Positions 47,147 through 58,999 of a DNA stretch of 64,000 bases are shown one piece after another. The DNA lies in the NCBI GenBank assembly GCA_001939145.1, contig LSRX01000698.1, positions 61,684 through 125,683 of the forward strand, written 5' to 3'. Source of the stretch: Symbiodinium microadriaticum. Its lineage: Eukaryota > Sar > Dinophyceae > Suessiales > Symbiodiniaceae. A program made the position numbers and the translations under genes. The notes beneath the pieces are model-generated. The model saw only the letters and a program-made list of their open reading frames with translations, searched no databases and was not told the origin of the DNA. The stretch's first letter is position 1, and each line of letters begins with the position of its first letter.

Positions 47147-50100
47147 CTCGCTCAAGGAGCTACTTTTAAAGCCGAAGTAGTCGATGTGCAGCATGCGCAT
47201 GAGGAAACTGACCCAACGCGTTTTGTCACTTCCAGCCACATCTGCCGACGAAGAGTTTGAGGAGTGCCAGCAGAGCAGGCTCAGTCATGCAACAATCAGC
47301 CGACCGTGCAACACAGCATAGATGCTCAATGACAGATGTGGAATTGGGCTGCACTGTACACACACACACACACTCGCTGCTGCACGTGGCTGCAAAGAGT
47401 TAGTCCTTGCTGCTCGAGGGAACCATCCCTGAAAGCTTGCATTCTTGGCAGTGTTTTGGGGTTGCAGAGACCAGTGAATATGGCAGGAACAGTTCCCAAG
47501 CAAATCACATTAACAGTTGCACCTGACATGACAGGCAGAGCTGGAAAATCGTTGCTCTGCAATGTATGTGCGCACGACAAAAAGGCGATTAAACAGTTCA
47601 GGAATGTTCAGGACTTGCAACTCGCAAATCACGTGGTTGACAACTCTCTGCAGGAAGAGGGCGCTTGGCTCCAATGAAGTCCGCTTTCACTGGTCCAAGC
47701 GTGGTTTAAAGACGACTTGAAAGAGTCTCCGGCACGTTGCACTCAAGTCGCTGTACCCTAAGTTCCGGTCCTGCTGCCTTCATCCAGAAACGATGTCGCT
47801 CACCTCAGCGGTTGGGAGTCAGCGACGACAACCGCCCCATTGGACAATACAGGACAATGCGGGACAACTTGCGACGAAGGTACCATTCCTGCCGGGACAG
47901 CCTTCATGGTGTTCATCACCAGGCAGCAGAAAACATGATTCCTGCAGCCACTTCACCAAAAATACCAAAAGTTGTAGGTGTTGAGAGACTGAAATTCAAT
48001 GTGATGCAGCATATTACAACCACAGCTTATCGATGGCATTCTGATTCTGCCGGCTTGCAGTCTGAGAAGAGTCCCTGCAACGAGCTGAAGAGAAGATCCT
48101 CTGACTCGCTCCTCTTCGCCAAAAACCGGGCTGTGGCCGCCCGGGCTTGCCGGGCTGAGTGGCAAGGCCCGGGCCCACCAGAGCGGGCTCTGAGAGCTCC
48201 GCGACTTGGCCAGGTCGGGCAAGGCACAGATCCGCGGCAGGCTGCTGGCAAGCTCATGGATCACGTACCTTGCAGTTGAAATTCTTCTTGAGCCGCTCCT
48301 CCCGTCAGATACCTGAAATGCAGCCTTGGTGCCACTGCGCAAGAGTCAGCTCCAGCTCCTGCTGCCTGGAAGCAGGCGTCGCACTACAGCACTAGAGCTT
48401 GCGTGGACTCAGACTCTCGCGCCTGTGCATCTCGAGGAAGTCTGATGGTGTTGCCCACGCCAGGTCCCATGCTTCAGATCCAGCACTGTTTGCCCAACAT
48501 GCCTCAGGGATGGACGACGATACCAGTGTTTCCAGTGACTAGTGGCAGACGGCGGCTCGTGCACAGATGCTGGATCCCAACAATACACGGCACCCTGCGA
48601 GAAACAGATTCAGACACAGCTGTGCAGGCAAATCGCCTCATCTGCATCGGGAATTTGCACCAGGAAGATGTGCTCTTCACCGTGTGGCCCTGGCATCAGA
48701 AACCATGAGAGCTCGAAGAGATCTTCTGGTCCTGAGACTTTTCGTCACGTGCCATGTTATCCACAATAGTTTAGCCTCAGACTGAGTCCGAGAGTCGCAG
48801 CCGGATGCCCCAGTCGTCCAGAAACGCATGGAACGCCATCGGGCCCTCTCGAAGCAGTATCTTTTGCAGCTCTTGCCGCGCAAAGCTTGGAGGTGGATTC
48901 GCTGCCACCATGATGCCGGCAGCTTCAAACCTGGAAGAGCGTCCAAACAGGAAGACCCCACCAGAAAAATGTCGCACAAAAAGAGGACCTACCAGTTTTT
49001 TCGCACCTGTGAAACATCCAAAACCGAGGTGCGTCCTGCGGATGGCAGCGAGCCTCAGCCCCAGGAAGACCTCCAGTCACTTGCTTTTTCTAAGGGACTC
49101 TAGGGACTGTCAGGGACCGCTGCTGCCTTGCACCTCTTTTCTAGGGCCGCTGCCTCCTCGCTTTTGCTTGCATCTACGAGGTTGTTCTTGGCGAGGTAGC
49201 GATCTGCTGAGGACAAGGATCCTCCAGGGAACATCGCCTGAGCTGCTCTCTCTCGCAGCCATGTAGACCAGTACGGCAACAGCAGGCACGGTTCCAGCGT
49301 TCCACCCAAGGCCAGGGTCCCGTGCCCTTTTACGATGTTCGTCAACTCGGCTCCGCAGAAAGCAGATGCAGTAGTCCTGTTTCAACATCGTGTGTCTTGA
49401 CAAAATTTCAGAGGTTGCTTGTCCCTGCCGCTGCAGGTACGATCACGTAGCCGTTTCGTTGGTGACACTTACCACGACTGCTGGATTAACTATGGTCACA
49501 AGAGTACTTCAAAGTCTATGCCCTTCCAACGACCCCGCTGCTATCTGCGAAGTCCGTGCACTCAATGGGTGTGCAAAAGAGCCGACAGCCTCCTTGCCGC
49601 AGGTGTCAAAGACTTGCAGGTCCTGCAGGACAGATCCCTCCCACGCGAAAAAAGGCGGCGGCCGAAACATGCAGCAAGGCCCAGCCTTTGGCAGCCAAGG
49701 TCGTGGGCACAGCACTGCCAGACCCGCCCAAGGGGGCTCCGGTTTCACCAGCAGGCCGTGTGTTGCGAGCATGGCGTGCCAAAGCAGACTGCCGGAGTTA
49801 CTGCAAAAGTTCGTGCGAATGCCGCCAGAGAGGGCCCGTCTCGGCCGGAGGCTGTCTTTTTGTCTTGCGCTTGCTGCAATGCTCAAAAGATCTGTTGCGC
49901 CCAAGTACTGTCAACGCGAAAGGCATGCACAAGAAAAACCATACGACGAAATCCTAAAGCCATGGTCGCGGTGACATATGCAAATGGCTCTTCTTGCAGG
50001 AACGCGGTTGAGAGCCATGGGCCATGGGACTGCTTGCCACTGAAACGTGCGAGAGTGGCACAGGCATGCCCTTTCAAGGAAGGGCACATGTTCTCCCAGC

Positions 50101-53100
50101 TCATTTCTTTGATGTGAACTGAGAAGATGTTGATCACTGGCCTCGGCGCGAGAGCTGACTCCAATGCCATTGCATGGTGTTGCAGGACAGAGACATCACA
50201 AACCGTGAAAACAACACAAGTCAAACGCCACTCGGCTCGTAGCTTGGTGACGCGGTGCAACAGCTCAGAACATATCAATATCGGCTGTCCGGAACTCCAG
50301 GAGGCGCACATCTCTGGATGAAGCTCTTTCATCTTGCTGTCAGAGATATAGCCCTGCACGTGACAGACTGTGCCACGACTCTTCCAGTGAAGGCGGAGAC
50401 CGAGTCCAACCTCATCGTCGCCCTTGCCTTCCTCCCAACTGGCGCCCTCCAGGAAGAGCCTGAATGCCAGTGCGTGACCAAGACGGCTCGATCTGTGCCT
50501 ACGGGGAGTTTTGTGGGATTTGGGGGGGGGGGGGGGTTGATGTCTACCTCGATTGGTTGGCCAGGGAGAGCTCCTCAACCACCAACCACTCAAGCAGGCA
50601 AATCCCAAGCGGTCAGATCCGTCATCCGCTGGGATCTCAGCCCGTGTATGTGGACACCGTTCACTGGCAAGCCGACGATGTCGGTGGAGTCCTGATCTCA
50701 TCTTGCATTGTCGTTCTTCCGCTTCGTTCTGCATGGAAGATCAGTGGTGGAATGCAATTTGTGCATGCGGCTCTACAAGACAGCAGGCAGTCCAGAATGT
50801 TAAGGATGGTTGCTCTGTTGGTCATGTAGTCCAGCGGAAGCTGCTTGTTTCTGGCTGTTACCTGGCATGAACAGGGTCGCACTCTACTCCTAACATTCCC
50901 TGCGAATCTCATGCCAATTTCTTCGAGGCATCACGGGGAGTCAGCTTCAGTGGCAAGCATGCCCTTTGACCTGCATGACCGCTGTCAGGAACGCCATAGG
51001 GTTGAAGAGGCCCGAGATCCAAATCCTCGTGTCTTGCTGCTGTCGAGACACGGGTGCAGGAACGCAAGCTGTCAGCATCACTGAGTCAAGGAAATGTCTG
51101 TTTCTCCGAGGCTCGACTTGAGCAGGCCTGATCTCTCGTTGGTCCACTCCACAAGCCTGTAGTGGACACTTCTAGGCAATGGCTGCATCGCAAATTGAGC
51201 CGCCGGGGCCCTGGCTGTTCCATTCGGCTGAGTAGATCTGCAAACCAGCCAGACAGCGGCTTCAGGGAGGGATAGGCCAACTTCTGCCTGGGAAGGAAAA
51301 AGACGGGCAACAGCACGGCAAAATGAGCTACAAGGTGCGGCCACTTGAGTTTCCTACCAGCTGTCATTCACACGGTTGAGCTGCAGGGACGTCGAAAGAG
51401 CTTCCATCCCTTCGGTGATGTTTAGAGCGCCTCAATGCGCAAGTCGCGACTGACATCAGGTGAAAGCAAGCACTTCTCTGCAAGGCTCCCACCACTGATG
51501 CCCAGCTCAAGCTCTGTTAAAGAATTTCTGATCATCCCGACAAGGACGTTCATGCGGTCGCTCTCCTGGGAAGTTGGTCGTCCCTAGAAGGGCACCGCTT
51601 GACTTGGCAGGTAGCAGGATCGACTTGATCCGTCCTGCAGAGATGTGATCACGTATGGCGTATAGTCCTCCTCCCGCAGCCTGCCTGTGCGAAGCGACAG
51701 ATGTGTCTCGCCCTGAGGGTGCAAAAAATACACCCTTTCCGCTTCACAGGGTCTCTCGAAGATCTCTCGAAGATTCATGTGCAGCTCAAGGGGTCGTGGG
51801 CAGCTTTAGCCAGGAGACCCCGTATCTCCGGCATGTCCAAGTCTGGAGGCAGCTCGTCTCTGTACCTGTGCATGGTATCGAGTTACTATTATGATTTGGG
51901 GCACGTAGGGTTGGGAGCATAGAATCGAGGCTGTAGCAATGAGGCTTCCGATCGTCGTAACGATGTAGCGTGGCAACCCAGAGTTAGGAAAAGAGGTTTG
52001 GTGGTCCGGGTCGGGGGTTCAAGCAGCACCCTGGTGGGAGTCTGCAACTACTTCAAGCATCAGCCGGGAAGCTGCCAGTTGAACACTGAATGTATCATTA
52101 GCTGCTGCGCTGAGTGCTCTCTGCCAGGCATCTCAGAGATATGGGCGGTTCTCCAAATTACGGTCTTCTTGGGAATCACGAAAAGGGACCGTAATTTGGA
52201 GAACTACCCATATGGAGGCGCACTTGGCAATCAGGGGTATGCAGGCCAAGAGGTCCAAGGTTGCGGCCTCGAGCAGGTGCTGAAACGAGTCAGCTTTATT
52301 GGCACCCTTCCACAAGGGACCATACAGGGGACCCTAAGTTAGAGAACCACCGATATGGCAGTACACACAGGCAGATGATGGCATGCACGAAACTGGACTT
52401 GATCTTCACTCCAAAGTGATTGTGAGGGCATGACTCGGCGCTCTTGGTTCCGAGATGTTCCGAGGCCCCCCACGCCGCTGTCCGCTCCAGAAACCATTTG
52501 AACCTCAAGCAAGTCTTGTAGGCCCGCGGAACGGAGCAGATGTGCTTGCATCCGCAAGTTGAGGTCCGAACAGTCTTGAAAATATTGATACCTTGACCTC
52601 CATACACCAAGGATCAGGGATGAATCCCTCCACATCAGCAGGCAAAGCATTGAGCACTTCAGCGCCAGGCTTGTGAGGAAGCCAATCTCGGCATTGGGAT
52701 GCAAACCTCCGAGCGGCGCAAACCCAAGCGCTGGAATTCACTTTTTCTCATGACTTTCGGTACGGCTCTGGGCCCAGTGCCGAAGAGCTGCGGCATCTCT
52801 GTCGGAAAGCGCTCCTACGTAGGAGTCTCATCGGAAGCAGTAACGGGCACATGGAACCGGCAGCACTGGCTTAAGAACATGCAGCAGAAGGCATCCTCGA
52901 TGTATTTCTGGTACGAGGCGTACCTCAAAAAAATATATATGCATCTCTCGAGTTTGGGTCCGGGCCCTGGCCCTCCCTGAGCCCAACTGAGGAGGGGACT
53001 CCATCTTTGAGGCGTCTGGAGACTTCAGGCCCGGTGCCAAGGACATGTTGCTGAGCAGCTCTGGGATCACCAGAGTCACGAGGTACCTCCGAAAAGAGTC

Positions 53101-55550
53101 GAACATCACCACCCAGAAATATAGCTACAAGTATAAATATAAATATCTATGTATATAGATATCTACATATACATACATACATACATACATACATACATAC
53201 ATACACACATACACACATACATATATGTATATATACACATATATATATATATATATAGATGCATACGTATGTAGACACAGAGACACCCGCATATACACCT
53301 GTCCCAAAGAATGCCGGAACCAACCCCGCCCCCTGGCCATGGCGAAATACCAAACTTTTGAAGAAAATAATAATAACAATAATATTAATATTATTACTAC
53401 TAATTATTAATAATAATAGCAATAATAGTAGTAATAATAAGCTCTGACATGGCAGCCGGCCCACGTATTGCAAACTCTTCGATCCCACTGATCCGTGATA
53501 TGGCCACCTTGAGGTGGTCTGGACATCCATGGCAAAGGAAGCACGGCTGGTTCCAGTAGGCTTGGGGTGCGGCCGTACATGATTTCTCCGAAGATATATC
53601 TGATGTCAGGCCAGGGAACCTGTGAGTCAATGCAATACAGCAACACCTGACTACCATCCCGACAGGCAGCTAGAAAGCATGCAACGCATCAAAGTCGGCA
53701 TGACATCTGCCGTGCTGGCATGCTGCATGCCCAGCACCGCGTGCATCTGCTAGGCTTCGGACTTCGCTGCCGATCTTCTCAGAGTTGTTGAGGTAATTAC
53801 ACAGCACCTGCTGGACTCTGTGCCAAGCCGGGCTAGTGAGCGTGGAACGAGCAGTGAGCCAGGACACATTTTCATTGCGAACCGACATGTCGCATCAGGC
53901 GACCTGCCTGGGCGCAGATCGTGAGATCGCCGTCGTTGAAGGGATACTTCTTGGACCATCCCTGGGGTCCAAACTTGATCCTGGCAGGAACGCGAGGGAT
54001 GTGGTGGTTGGCCCATGGTCTTTTGCTGCTTAGGGCCCTTCTGGACGAATGCCGAAAATACCGCGGCTGACTAATGGCTCATCTTTGCTGCTTTGCACTC
54101 GGCACTGGGATTCTAGTTTCCAATGGCCTGCCCAGGACAAGGGCATGAAAGAAGCAGAGCGCGAAGAGAGTTGCCTGCAGAAGCCGTCCGTGTTGGTCCA
54201 AGACACTGTAGCTTGGAATGAAACCCCTAAACCCTGAACCCAAACCCCTCAACCCCTAAACCCTGGTTTAGGGTTTAGGGGCTCAAGGCTCTTGTCCACG
54301 TATTGCAAGAGTCTCTTACCCATGTGCCACCATGGTACATGGACAAAGTATGACGGAAGACCTACCAATTACTGCCTGAAGTTTGTACTTGCCCTCCCGC
54401 CTTTCTACACATTAAAGTGGTGATGTCAGGTGGCCTTGAACTCCCGGGGCTTATGACAGGCATCCACCTGGTCCTGCTCGGGAATGCGAGTCGCTACTGG
54501 GAACAGCAAGCTGAAGAACTGCCCGTACCGGCTGTCCTGCGAGAACTTTGCGTAGGAGCGCCGCAGGTTCGACTTCAGGTCTGTCGGTGCCTGGTTTTGT
54601 ATGCAAGTACTTTGCGAAGCAGCCAGAAGGATTCATCCTCAAAGCTTGTGATTCCGCATGGCCTCGTCAGCGATCTTGATGCATTTCTGCAGAATCGCCT
54701 GTGCAGCACAGCATCAGAATAATCTTTACTGCGAGGTGTGGTGTAGTAGGGAGCACAAGTTCTCCACTACATGAATCTCTGCATGCTTGGACTTGCTGCC
54801 TCCGGCAGTAGTGGCCAGAGTGGGCCCTGCAATGTGCTGGGAGGCTCTGAGGTGAGGATACACCTTGGCCAATGCAACCGTCGCGGCGGCCCTCGCACTT
54901 CCTTGACTCCTTATTGGGGTCTGCTGGGCTTGCGCACCGGAAGTTGGGATGGACAAACTCCTCAATCAACTCCAGCGATCGTTCCAGCTGCTTCAGCCAT
55001 TCCTGTGGAAGGAGACGGGGGCGGGCTGGACGGGTGAAAGGCTACCTGCAAAAACCCACAAAGAAAGGTGCCTGCATCAGATGGATGTTTTGCAACACCA
55101 CCCAGTGCCCATCCCGTGCGCATTTGTTGATCGCATTGATAGCAACCTCATGCAGGGTCCCCAACGCACGTCAGGCAGAAGCTGCAGCGAGATTTTTTGC
55201 TGGAAGGGATGGTGCTGTATGTGCTGTACCGGGGCAAATGTGTATGTCTCAGCCTAGCACAGGCAGCTGGGCTGCAGGCGTTCTCTTGCCCCTGACCCAT
55301 GGAGATGTTATGGAGACTTCCAGCAGCCTGCAGCAACATTGAGAAGAAGAAACGGAAGGCGCCATGCGGCGTTGATGTTATCGCAGCACAATGCGACGAA
55401 GCTGTCGGGAGACACCTTAAAGCCCAAGACCGTGAAACCGAATCCCGAACCGCACGGGATTCTGTCGAAGGCCCCGCCTGCGTCAAGCCGAGCTCTGCCG
55501 CCGTTGCTTCGATGACTGGGGTAGGATCTGTCCCTCGGAGTGGTTGGGAC
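46942..55550 (-). CDS. Axonemal-type dynein heavy chain, C-terminal part
   Basis: Motor protein of cilia and flagella; this part covers the last AAA+ module and the C-terminal domain. Exons on the minus strand, in order: 55550-55479 ([18 protein letters not shown]), 55328-55280 ([11 protein letters not shown]), 55146-55072 ([17 protein letters not shown]), 55002-54925 ([12 protein letters not shown]), 54698-54658 ([13 protein letters not shown]), 54580-54470 ([20 protein letters not shown]), 53980-53912 ([20 protein letters not shown]), 53807-53777 ([11 protein letters not shown]), 53619-53573 ([15 protein letters not shown]), 53507-53456 ([12 protein letters not shown]), 53086-53000, 52922-52890, 52814-52778, 52706-52660 ([10 protein letters not shown]), 51565-51390 ([20 protein letters not shown]), 51287-51215 ([15 protein letters not shown]), 51035-50965 ([17 protein letters not shown]), 50683-50645, 50459-50415 ([13 protein letters not shown]), 50353-50311, 47146-46942. 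[10 protein letters not shown] and GLFNPxxFLTA point to an axonemal chain, perhaps outer-arm beta-like. The motor modules 5' of 55.6 kb are not seen. One +1 frame change occurs near 51,420. Confidence 0.85.
48777..49345 (-). CDS. Coding-like segments inside the long dynein intron
   Basis: On the minus strand, about 49245-49103 reads [20 protein letters not shown], then [14 protein letters not shown]. About 48950-48777 reads [20 protein letters not shown], then [20 protein letters not shown] and a stop. Neither resembles dynein, and both fall in the roughly 3-kb interval between the last two recognised dynein exons. They may be exons of a nested gene, or a pseudogene. Third positions look coding, but no domain is recognised. 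Confidence 0.35.
52139..52213. mobile_element. Fold-back element in dynein intron, with a third arm copy
   Basis: Arms of 27 bp (52139-52165 and 52187-52213) are inverted copies with two mismatches; the shared core is TTCTCCAAATTACGGTC. The loop is about 21 nt. A diverged third copy of the right arm lies at about 52330-52357 (AGAGAACCACCGATATG). No coding capacity; MITE-like or a small hairpin satellite. Confidence 0.7.
53155..53265. repeat. ATAC/CACA tetranucleotide and AT microsatellites
   Basis: (ATAC)n, then ACAC, then (AT)n, inside a dynein intron. An ATA/TAA-rich stretch follows at 53360-53430. Confidence 0.9.
54222..54278. repeat. Back-to-back telomere-like repeats
   Basis: CCCTAAA units (54222-54265) meet TTTAGGG units (54265-54278) directly, so the junction is palindromic. 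It lies inside a dynein intron. Confidence 0.88.
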
Positions 55551-58424
55551 ACTGTGAGACTTCTGGATGCGACAGCTCAGGTTCTGCGCTGCGCATCTCA
55601 GTGGGGCAGCCGACGAGATGCCCAGTGCTAAGACCGGAACCAGGGAAGAGGACGAAGAAAATTGGGGTGAGGCACGTTGACTCCTCGCAGTCAACAGAGT
55701 CACAGCCATTGCTCGTATACTAAACTAATACGGAGCTCTGGAGGAATCGCGATAAGTGTACAAAGACTGAGGCTATGACTATGATGGGCAATGTGAGCGC
55801 AAACCCAAACAAAACCCAACAACTCTGACCACCACCATGACGACGACCACCACCACCACCACCACCACCACCACCACCACCACCACCACCACCACGACTA
55901 CTACCATACCACTACCACTTCGACTACGACGACCACTAGTACTACTACCACCACTACTACGTGGGATCATCTTAAACCCCAACTTAGAGGAAATTTTCCA
56001 GCACGGGATCGTTCTAACTGCAACTTCCGGTACGGCGAGTAGCAATATGACTAAACTATGGGTAATGAGGCTACCTGTACCAATGGCAAAATGGATCCTA
56101 ACACAGCACGCTCAAGATCCTCGTAGACTTGGCTCATGTCAAAGGGACTTTGCTCGACAAACTCTTGACCTCAGAGCAGAGACGGTGTGGAAAGTCTGCA
56201 CTCTGCTAAAAATCGCTCGGACCCGCACCCAAGTTGGCCTGGACAAAGTGTGTCAGCGCAGAACCTGGCTCAGGATTGAGGGCCTAGACGGGTGCAGACA
56301 GCTGAGTGACTTAGCCCTTCCATCGAACTGCCTGCTTGCCTAACCTGTGAATGCAATGCAGTGCGCAGCAGGTCATTGCAACGTGAACGCGACATTTTCG
56401 ACAGTCATGCCGTGCACTTGCTCTTTGACCTCGGGGCACGAATCTAGGCACGAAGCTTGTGCACAACTACACGCAGATATAATACACAGACCAAAATTGT
56501 GCTAGGACTCTCGGCATCGTGAGAACGCCTTCTCCGTCTTGCTGGAACACCAGCCTGTAAGGCCTGTGCCTCAAACAAGACCACCGCGGCAACTGGTACT
56601 AAGCAGCAAAAGCATGGTGAGGCAAGACTGTTGAACAACAGTGTCTCAGAGGCAAGCGAGCTTTCTTCGAAGTAGAACCTCCTGCTGCCGTTGCAGCACC
56701 TGCCGCCAGCTGCATCGGCCGGCTTCGTGGCGTGCAGTCCATTGCTCCTAGGCCCTAGGATGGTGTTTCCGTTTCTTGAATTCCCTCTTACGAAGACAGA
56801 TAGACGGGCCAAGCCGAAACCACAAAGAGATATCTTCGGAGCTCTGAGACCGACCTGATCCGCTCCAGCCGCCGTGGCGCTCGGCCACTCGGACTCCAGG
56901 ATCACTTCGACTCGCCAGCCCAGCCTGGCAGTTCACAAAAAGCGAGGGCCGCCGCCTCCATCAACCTTTCAACTTGCCAGGAGGTCTGCTCCAGTTGACG
57001 CCTGCAAAGCCAAAAACACTGCTCCAAACAAAAACCGAGCTGGTAAGGAGCCAAGCAGAGGGCCTCTGCAAGTCCACGAGGGGGTGCATGAAGGTGGTTC
57101 CTTCGACATGCTTTGGACAACGCACTAGAAGCAACATGGCTCTAGGAAGTCGCCCAGCCTTCCTCCAGGTCCTGACAAGATGAGCAGGCAACAAAGGCAG
57201 CTTTAAACGACGCAGCCCGTCCTGCAGCATTCCGGCCGGCTGCAAACACAGCACTGCGGTTCCAAGATCCGGGAGGCTCAGCGGAAGCTGCCTCCAACAG
57301 CATCAGTGACTACACGACTCTAGTAAGTCTAGTCTTGGAGCTGGCTGATTCATGAAGCTAAGGATCCGACATGTGCTGGACTCGCTGCCCATGCTCCAAC
57401 CTGAGCGTGTGCTCTAATCGCAGCCTGCCCCGCTCGCATAGTTGTTGGGGTGTATGTTTCGCCGGCGTCATTATCAGCATGCAGAGACATAGTGAACAAC
57501 GACATCAAATCTTGCCAACAAAGAGAAACACCGCCTGGCAGGGAGGGGGGAATCGCTATGATCGGGTGGAATCTCTGGCTCGCCAGTTCAGCGGTCTGGC
57601 TTTGAGGCTCACTGCTCTCGTGGCAGTGAAGATTCTGCGAGGTGCCTGCACCCCAAACGGGCAAAGGCAGCAGCAACTTCGGTCTCCACCTGCGCGCAGA
57701 CAGCGTTCCTATCTAATTCCTGCTATTTCCTACTGCTAGGTACTCCATTGACAGAGCCCTCGGATGCTCTCGGGACGGGACATGTGGTGCAGTCGCTAGC
57801 ACCGGCTGGGCAGATGCGACGTGCGATGCCAGCTCCAGCGCTGCCTCTCCCAGTACCCCTCATACACACTGTACTATAGACTACAACTATACCCTTACTA
57901 TACACAAATGTACTATAACATACTACTTATAGTATAGTTGGCAATGACCTCATGCTGTACAAAACACCACAACACGGGAAACCACAACACATCGACGCCA
58001 ACAAAACAACACGAGACAACTTAACTTTGCACAAAGGCTTGACAGCTTTCTTGCAGGCGTCATGTCACTCCTCTGCTGTGTTTTATTCTACGCTACAATG
58101 GTGCGGGGAAAACGCACCCGAAAGGGCGATATGCTGAGGGCGGCGTGCACCAGCAAACCCCTTGTCAGCGGAATGAATGGCATTGTTGAAACGGGTTGCA
58201 GCCTGAAAGCCTCTACCACTTCCCTACAGGGCTCAAACCTTCACAGCTTCAGCAAAAAGCGGGTGGCTTTGCGTCGACTTCCTAGACCCTGATCACCGAC
58301 ACGTTTTAGGCTCAAGAGTTTCTTGGGTGAAGCACACCGACTTGGGCGCAGTGAAGCAAAGCTCCAGGCTTAAGGGGAACAAAACTTGTTGTCGCGCCGG
58401 TGACTCGATGTAGAGGCTCATGCT
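55551..58424. other. No recognised gene; ACC microsatellite inside
   Basis: 55830-55895 is (ACC)n with ACG/ACT variants. The minus strand should hold the upstream dynein exons if the gene is complete, but I find none of the expected dynein motifs here. Frames on both strands (56.0-57.7 kb) have no recognisable motif. Confidence 0.45.
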
Positions 58425-58999
58425 TCTTCGTTTCGGACCAGTGCTCCACAGGATCTACTCGACAATCAAAGGGTTCAGACTCAACGGGACTATCCTCAAG
58501 AGCTACGTCCGGTTTCGCACAGCCCAGTTGTTTGTTTGAGCAGTACCACTGCTGCTTCTTCTCGGACCAATGTTCCACAGGGTCCACTTTGCAGTCGAAG
58601 GGCTCAGAAACTTCTCTGGAATCGACTGCAGCGCAGCCAAGTTGCTTCTGTGAGCAACACCACTGCTTCTTCGTTTCGGACCAGTGCTCCACAGGATCTA
58701 CTCGACAATCAAAGGGTTCAGACTCAACGGGACTATCCTCAAGAGCTGCGTCCGGCTTCGCACAGCCCAGTTGTTTGTGTGAGCAGCACCACTGCTGCCT
58801 CTTCTCGGACCAATGTTCCACAGGGTCCACTTTGCAGTCGAAGGGCTCAGAAACTTCTGTGGAATCGACTGCAGCGCAGCCAAGTTGCTTCTGTGAGCAA
58901 CACCACTGCTTCTTCGTTTCGGACCAGTGCTCCACAGGATCTACTCGACAATCAAAGGGTTCAGACTCAACGGGACTATCCTCAAGAGCTACGTCCGGC
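58425..58999 (-). CDS. Cys-rich tandem-repeat protein exon (WCC...GC repeats)
   Basis: The exon encodes about 190 residues of tandem units of the form FDC(R/K)VDPVEHWSE, KKQWCCSQKQLGC. Two unit types alternate: one ends AKPD(V/A)ALEDSPVES, the other AAVDS(T/R)EVSE. They form a 243-bp higher-order repeat (starts near 58436, 58679 and 58922 on the plus strand) with few substitutions. Conserved C-x(n)-W-x6-W-C-C-x5-G-C spacing suggests a small disulphide-linked module. Repeats of this kind occur in large dinoflagellate surface or secreted proteins as I remember them. The right edge is an acceptor (CTAAG|TGCC) directly after an in-frame stop. At the left edge the repeat breaks at a GAAGAA|GC donor, so both ends are splice sites and the gene is partial. 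No signal peptide or membrane segment is visible in this exon. Confidence 0.65.
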
